NCBI GenBank assembly: GCA_905373295.1 | Contig: CAJPSJ010000094.1 | Span: 1 to 7,311, forward strand | DNA from: an uncultured Campylobacter sp. | Lineage (GTDB): Bacteria; Campylobacterota; Campylobacteria; Campylobacterales; Campylobacteraceae | Length of the DNA stretch: 7,311 nucleotides | Direction of reading: 5' to 3' | Shown here: one piece after another, positions 6,024-7,311 of the stretch | Numbering within the stretch: the stretch's first letter is position 1 | Layout: the number at the start of each line of letters is the position of its first letter | The notes under the pieces: generated by a model | What the model saw: only the letters and a program-made list of their open reading frames with translations | Told to the model about the DNA's origin: nothing | Databases searched by the model: none | Program-made: the position numbers and the translations under genes

Positions 6024-7134
6024 TCTTCTCTCCGCTATGAAATTTTTCGTCTTGCGCGGCGGATTTTGCGGCGGCTAAATTTGAATTATCTAAATTTAGC
6101 GCGGTATCCGAGCTCGCCGCATTTTTCAAATTCGGCGCGGCATTTGAACTCGCCGTGTCGTTTAAATCCGCTGCGCCATTTAAATTTGACGCAGCGTTTG
6201 AACTCGTCTCGCCGAAATTTACGGTACCGTCGCGCTTTGCATCGCTCGCGTCTTTTCCTTGCGCCCAAAAATCAAAGAAATTATACCATTGAGAAGGAAA
6301 TTCTTTGGCATAAAGCTCTAGCTGCCGCACGTAGCTTTTAAGAGGCGGCGCGACCGATCGCGCCTTGTCGCGGTTTTTTAGCGGCGCAGGTAGCGGCTGC
6401 AGCCGCAGCTCGTGGCCGCTGCGCCCCTCGTAGCACCATAGGCTAAATAGCGGCGCGTCCAAAATTTTAGCGAGCAGGTAGCCGCCGATCGGGAAGTTCG
6501 CGCTGCGCCCTAAAAAATCCTCGCTTTGGAATTTATCCGAGCCCACCGGCATGCGATCGCCCATTATCGCGATATGCTCGCCGTTTTGCAGTAGCTCTTT
6601 GATTTGCAGCATCTCGCCGATGCCGAGCTCGCCGACGTATAGAATTTTCACGCCGCCGCCCATTTTTTCGATAAATTTCATAAAATTTTCGCTGTGTTTG
6701 CGAAAGATCAGCACGTTGATTTTTATCCCCGCCGTGCTTGCCGAAAGGGCGCGCGCGATCTCGGTGTTGCCGAAGTGCGAAGTGATTAAAATTTTGCCTA
6801 TTCCGTCGCTTAGAAGTTCTTTCATGCCGCTTTGCACGCGGATTTGATCCAGCGCGATCTTGCCGTTCCAAACCGCGATTTTTTCGCACAAGCTGAGGGA
6901 AAATTTATAAAAATTCGCGTAAATTTCGCGAGCCTTGGGCTCGCGATCAAGCGCGCGCCGCAAAAACTCCCTGATCGCGCGCCGTTCGTTTTTAAGCAGC
7001 GCAAAATAGATCGCCGAGATGCAAAGCGCAGTGCCTCGCATGCAAAAATCGGGAGTGTGAAGCGTGATGAAGCGGGCTAAATTTAAAAGCGCCGCGCCCG
7101 CCTTTTCGTTGTTTTCGCTCCAGTGTTTAGCCAT
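6010..7134 (-). CDS. LPLAT/HtrB-type acyltransferase with low-complexity repeat tail
   Basis: Membrane-associated acyltransferase of the lysophospholipid acyltransferase family, lipid A HtrB/LpxL-like branch, 374 residues from the chosen start. MAKHWSENNEKAGAALL is the usual N-terminus of APE-cluster acyltransferases. ITSHFGNTE carries the HX4E catalytic motif (His120, Glu125); IMGDRMPVG at about 190-198 is the second conserved block; EFPSQWYNFFDFWAQ at 278-292 ends the domain. The frame is open up to an ATG at 7173, but Met at 7134 is preferred. AAAGGA (7148-7143) sits 8 bases before it, family similarity begins there, and the stop of the upstream frame overlaps it (ATGGCTAA). Residues 293-374 are a hydrophilic Ser/Asn/Ala/Leu-rich tail outside the fold. 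In E. coli-type APE clusters the equivalent acyltransferase activity is thought to attach the polyene to a lipid anchor; here the acceptor is inferred. The 3' end overlaps the thioesterase by 14 bases. Confidence 0.86.
   Translation of the reverse strand: MAKHWSENNEKAGAALLNLARFITLHTPDFCMRGTALCISAIYFALLKNERRAIREFLRRALDREPKAREIYANFYKFSLSLCEKIAVWNGKIALDQIRVQSGMKELLSDGIGKILITSHFGNTEIARALSASTAGIKINVLIFRKHSENFMKFIEKMGGGVKILYVGELGIGEMLQIKELLQNGEHIAIMGDRMPVGSDKFQSEDFLGRSANFPIGGYLLAKILDAPLFSLWCYEGRSGHELRLQPLPAPLKNRDKARSVAPPLKSYVRQLELYAKEFPSQWYNFFDFWAQGKDASDAKRDGTVNFGETSSNAASNLNGAADLNDTASSNAAPNLKNAASSDTALNLDNSNLAAAKSAAQDEKFHSGEKNERV
6060..6225. repeat. Imperfect 54-base repeats in the acyltransferase 3' end
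   Basis: On the coding strand, two 18-codon units start SSNAASNLNGAADLN and SSNAAPNLKNAASSD, followed by a partial NLDNSNLAAA. At DNA level (C)(A/G)TTTGAACTCG recurs at 6141 and 6195, exactly 54 bases apart. AAATTTA/AAATTTG words punctuate the region with GCG/GCC-rich spacers. It lies wholly after the catalytic domain. Confidence 0.6.
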
Positions 7135-7311
7135 CGCGCCCATCCTTTGCGGCGGCATGTTGCGACGAGGCATTTACGAGCGAACTTTGCGCTGAATTTT
7201 CCGCCTGCGGGCTTTGCGCTGCGGCTTTGTCGCCGTATTTTTCGGTACCAGCTTTTTCGTCTGCGCCGCCGTCCATCTCCTCTTTCGCACCTTTGCAACT
7301 ATCACGCCGCG
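7127..7311 (-). CDS. C-terminal end of an unidentified upstream gene, partial
   Basis: A minus-strand frame open from the right edge ends in TAA at 7129-7127, giving the last 60 residues of a protein that starts outside the window. The sequence is hydrophilic and low in complexity: Lys/Glu/Asp/Gly-rich first (GAKEEMDGGADEKAG), then Ala/Gln/Ser/Asn-rich (AQSPQAENSAQSS). Product cannot be named from this. Support for it being real is the stop codon overlapping the preferred acyltransferase ATG (ATGGCTAA, 8 bases), the same join used between the LolA-like gene and the exporter. Its tail resembles in style those of the next two genes. By APE cluster order a glycosyltransferase, dehydratase or AMP ligase could be expected here, but that is a guess. 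Confidence 0.55.
   Translation of the reverse strand, partial: RRDSCKGAKEEMDGGADEKAGTEKYGDKAAAQSPQAENSAQSSLVNASSQHAAAKDGRDG
7143..7148 (-). promoter_or_regulatory. Ribosome binding site deciding the acyltransferase start
   Basis: AAAGGA on the minus strand, 8 bases before the ATG at 7134. The more upstream ATGs at 7173 and 7158 lack a comparable site, and the ATG at 7143 overlaps it. It supports the 374-residue form of the acyltransferase. Confidence 0.6.

Noticed and set aside
7083..7298. Minus-strand 71-codon open frame overlapping the acyltransferase start
   Set aside because: Its Arg/Lys-rich composition is that of an out-of-frame reading, and it runs through the acyltransferase N-terminus. 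The other frame ending at 7127 has the better stop/start overlap.

Overview
The window reads as chromosomal DNA of a Campylobacter-type epsilonproteobacterium. The grounds are the very frequent AAATTT/AAAATTT words, short AAGG-type ribosome binding sites, a TATAAT box in an AT-rich intergenic stretch, tightly overlapping genes, and a Tat-exported flavocytochrome c-type flavoprotein typical of fumarate-respiring Campylobacterota. Coding regions are richer in G+C than in C. jejuni, which suits the oral/gut species with higher G+C (C. gracilis, C. rectus, C. showae, C. curvus). The species cannot be fixed from the sequence alone.

Left part (1-2419): a divergent pair. On the minus strand is most of a periplasmic FAD-dependent fumarate-reductase-like flavoprotein, cut by the left edge. 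On the plus strand is a LysR-family regulator. They share a 140-bp AT-rich control region with a 17-bp near-perfect palindrome, the classic layout of a LysR regulator beside its target.

Middle (2420-2803): a 384-bp convergent gap without a gene. It has a hairpin just after the LysR stop, another just after the stop of the right-hand operon, and between them a spaced array of an AAATTTTATCT-type motif.

Right part (2804-7311): a minus-strand operon with overlapping genes. In transcription order it holds the tail of an unidentified upstream gene, an LPLAT/HtrB-type acyltransferase, a 4HBT/YbgC-type hotdog thioesterase, a LolA-like periplasmic protein with a signal peptide, and a 12-TM MMPL/RND exporter. 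This set and order match the tailoring and export half of aryl-polyene (APE) type II fatty acid/polyketide clusters known from other Gram-negative bacteria. The expected job is to acylate and release a polyene or fatty-acyl product and move it across the periplasm to the outer membrane. The biosynthetic half (ketosynthases, ACPs, dehydratases, AMP ligase) would have to lie beyond position 7311, so the APE assignment is an inference.

A striking side feature is that three consecutive genes of the operon end in hydrophilic low-complexity tails. Two of these tails are built from the same AAATTT-centred DNA words that fill the noncoding gaps.
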